Assembly: GCA_019113825.1 (NCBI GenBank)
Contig: DXGR01000001.1
Span: 1 to 64,000 of the forward strand
Origin: Candidatus Stackebrandtia excrementipullorum
GTDB taxonomy: Bacteria > Actinomycetota > Actinomycetes > Mycobacteriales > Micromonosporaceae
Reading direction: 5' to 3'
Length of the DNA stretch: 64,000 nt
In this document: positions 63,793 to 64,000 of the stretch, in pieces
How the letters are laid out: each line of letters begins with the position of its first letter
How positions within the stretch are numbered: the first letter of the stretch is position 1
Translations under genes and position numbers: made by a program
Notes under the pieces: model-generated
What the model was told of the DNA's origin: nothing
The model's database searches: none
The model's input: only the letters and a program-made list of their open reading frames with translations

Positions 63793-63807
63793 TTCGCCTG
63801 ATGCGAA
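63793..63807. promoter_or_regulatory. Small inverted repeat between RND pump and marR, possible operator
   Basis: TTCGC (63793-63797), CTGAT, GCGAA (63803-63807). It lies in the 128-base divergent region and could be a MarR site; a further ATTCGCG lies upstream near 63775. Confidence 0.45.
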
Positions 63808-63865
63808 CCATTCGGATCTCAGGTTGCCTGTGGTCCCCACCCCGACGTTGAAGGAGCGCTCGAGA

Positions 63866-64000
63866 GTGCCCGACGCCACCGAACGTGATGCACTCATCGA
63901 ACGCATCCGCACACTTCAGGACGACATGACGCGGCTGTTCGCCGGCGACCCTCATCCGCTTCTGGCGTCGACCCTGACCATGCAGCAACTCAAGGTCGTG
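63866..64000 (+). CDS. MarR family transcriptional regulator (partial, cut by the window end)
   Basis: The first 45 residues: VPDATERDALIERIRTLQDD, then FAGDPHPLLASTLTMQQLKV, the typical N-terminal helices of a MarR protein leading into the winged helix. GTG 63866 follows AAGGAG. Divergent from the RND pump, so likely its repressor. The C-terminus is outside the window. Confidence 0.82.
   Translation, partial: MPDATERDALIERIRTLQDDMTRLFAGDPHPLLASTLTMQQLKVV

Noticed and set aside
1..64000. CRISPR arrays, rRNA operons and tRNA genes
   Set aside because: I saw no regularly spaced repeats and no rRNA or tRNA signature by eye; tRNAs in particular could be missed without a covariance search.

Overview
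This window comes from a high-GC Gram-positive genome of the Actinomycetes. Third codon positions are mostly G or C, GTG and TTG starts are common, and several families are typical of actinobacteria: GPP34, DUF2277, MpaB/DUF2236, MerR-TipAS with DUF2268, RecQ with a C-terminal phosphoribosyltransferase-like domain, a DUF3516 helicase, and DUF779 beside an aldehyde dehydrogenase. A relative of Glycomycetaceae would fit, but that is a guess. It reads as chromosome: many short operons of housekeeping, repair and stress genes. I recognised no rRNA, tRNA, CRISPR array or intact insertion sequence by eye.

Layout. 0.6-12 kb: aldehyde dehydrogenase with DUF779, a kinase-fold protein, a frameshifted FAD monooxygenase divergent from an intact TetR gene with two mirror-image operators, a secreted DUF4185 (GH183-like) protein, an operon of rhomboid protease, degenerate Nudix-GNAT fusion and AlkP-type phosphodiesterase, GPP34, and a glutaryl-CoA-type acyl-CoA dehydrogenase. 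12-17 kb: hydrolase, two methyltransferases, and a MerR-TipAS regulator with a DUF2268 protease behind a 19-bp-spacer promoter. 17.3-19.6 kb: a zinc-finger/coiled-coil protein divergent from a lone tyrosine recombinase across an AT-rich, repeat-bearing gap; this is the best candidate for an undescribed system. 19.8-26.8 kb: VOC and GNAT proteins, glutathione peroxidase, an APH-fold protein that has lost its kinase residues, a large membrane protein, exonuclease III and an HhH-GPD glycosylase. 26.8-43 kb: DUF2277, MpaB, RecQ, a heterodimeric ABC exporter, PspC, cupin, pentapeptide-repeat protein, SDR, YjbQ, a Ski2-like helicase, TetR, MarR-GNAT and aldo/keto reductase. In this block the + strand is C-rich whichever way the genes point. 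43-46.2 kb: a gene graveyard with a Ser/Thr kinase remnant, a broken aminoglycoside-phosphotransferase gene and an inverted 93-bp copy of part of the histidine kinase at 56.4 kb. 46.2-64 kb: YigZ, a phosphotransferase, an orphan DNA methyltransferase, a thiamine-binding protein, an XRE-MurA fusion, PadR, a pyroglutamyl-peptidase-like protein with Ser for Cys, Lrp, a secreted GH18 chitinase, DUF418 with a NarL-type two-component system, acyl-CoA dehydrogenase, a 5'-3' exonuclease, and an RND pump divergent from a MarR gene cut by the window end.

A theme is the number of disrupted genes: at least six recognisable coding remnants carry frameshifts, stops or deletions, while large neighbouring genes are clean. 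Either this lineage is losing accessory genes or the assembly has local indel errors. The two in-frame amber codons in the DinB remnant, the in-frame TAA in the APH remnant and the internal deletion in the kinase remnant favour real decay for at least some. Convergent gene pairs are often separated by strong hairpins, and several genes look leaderless.
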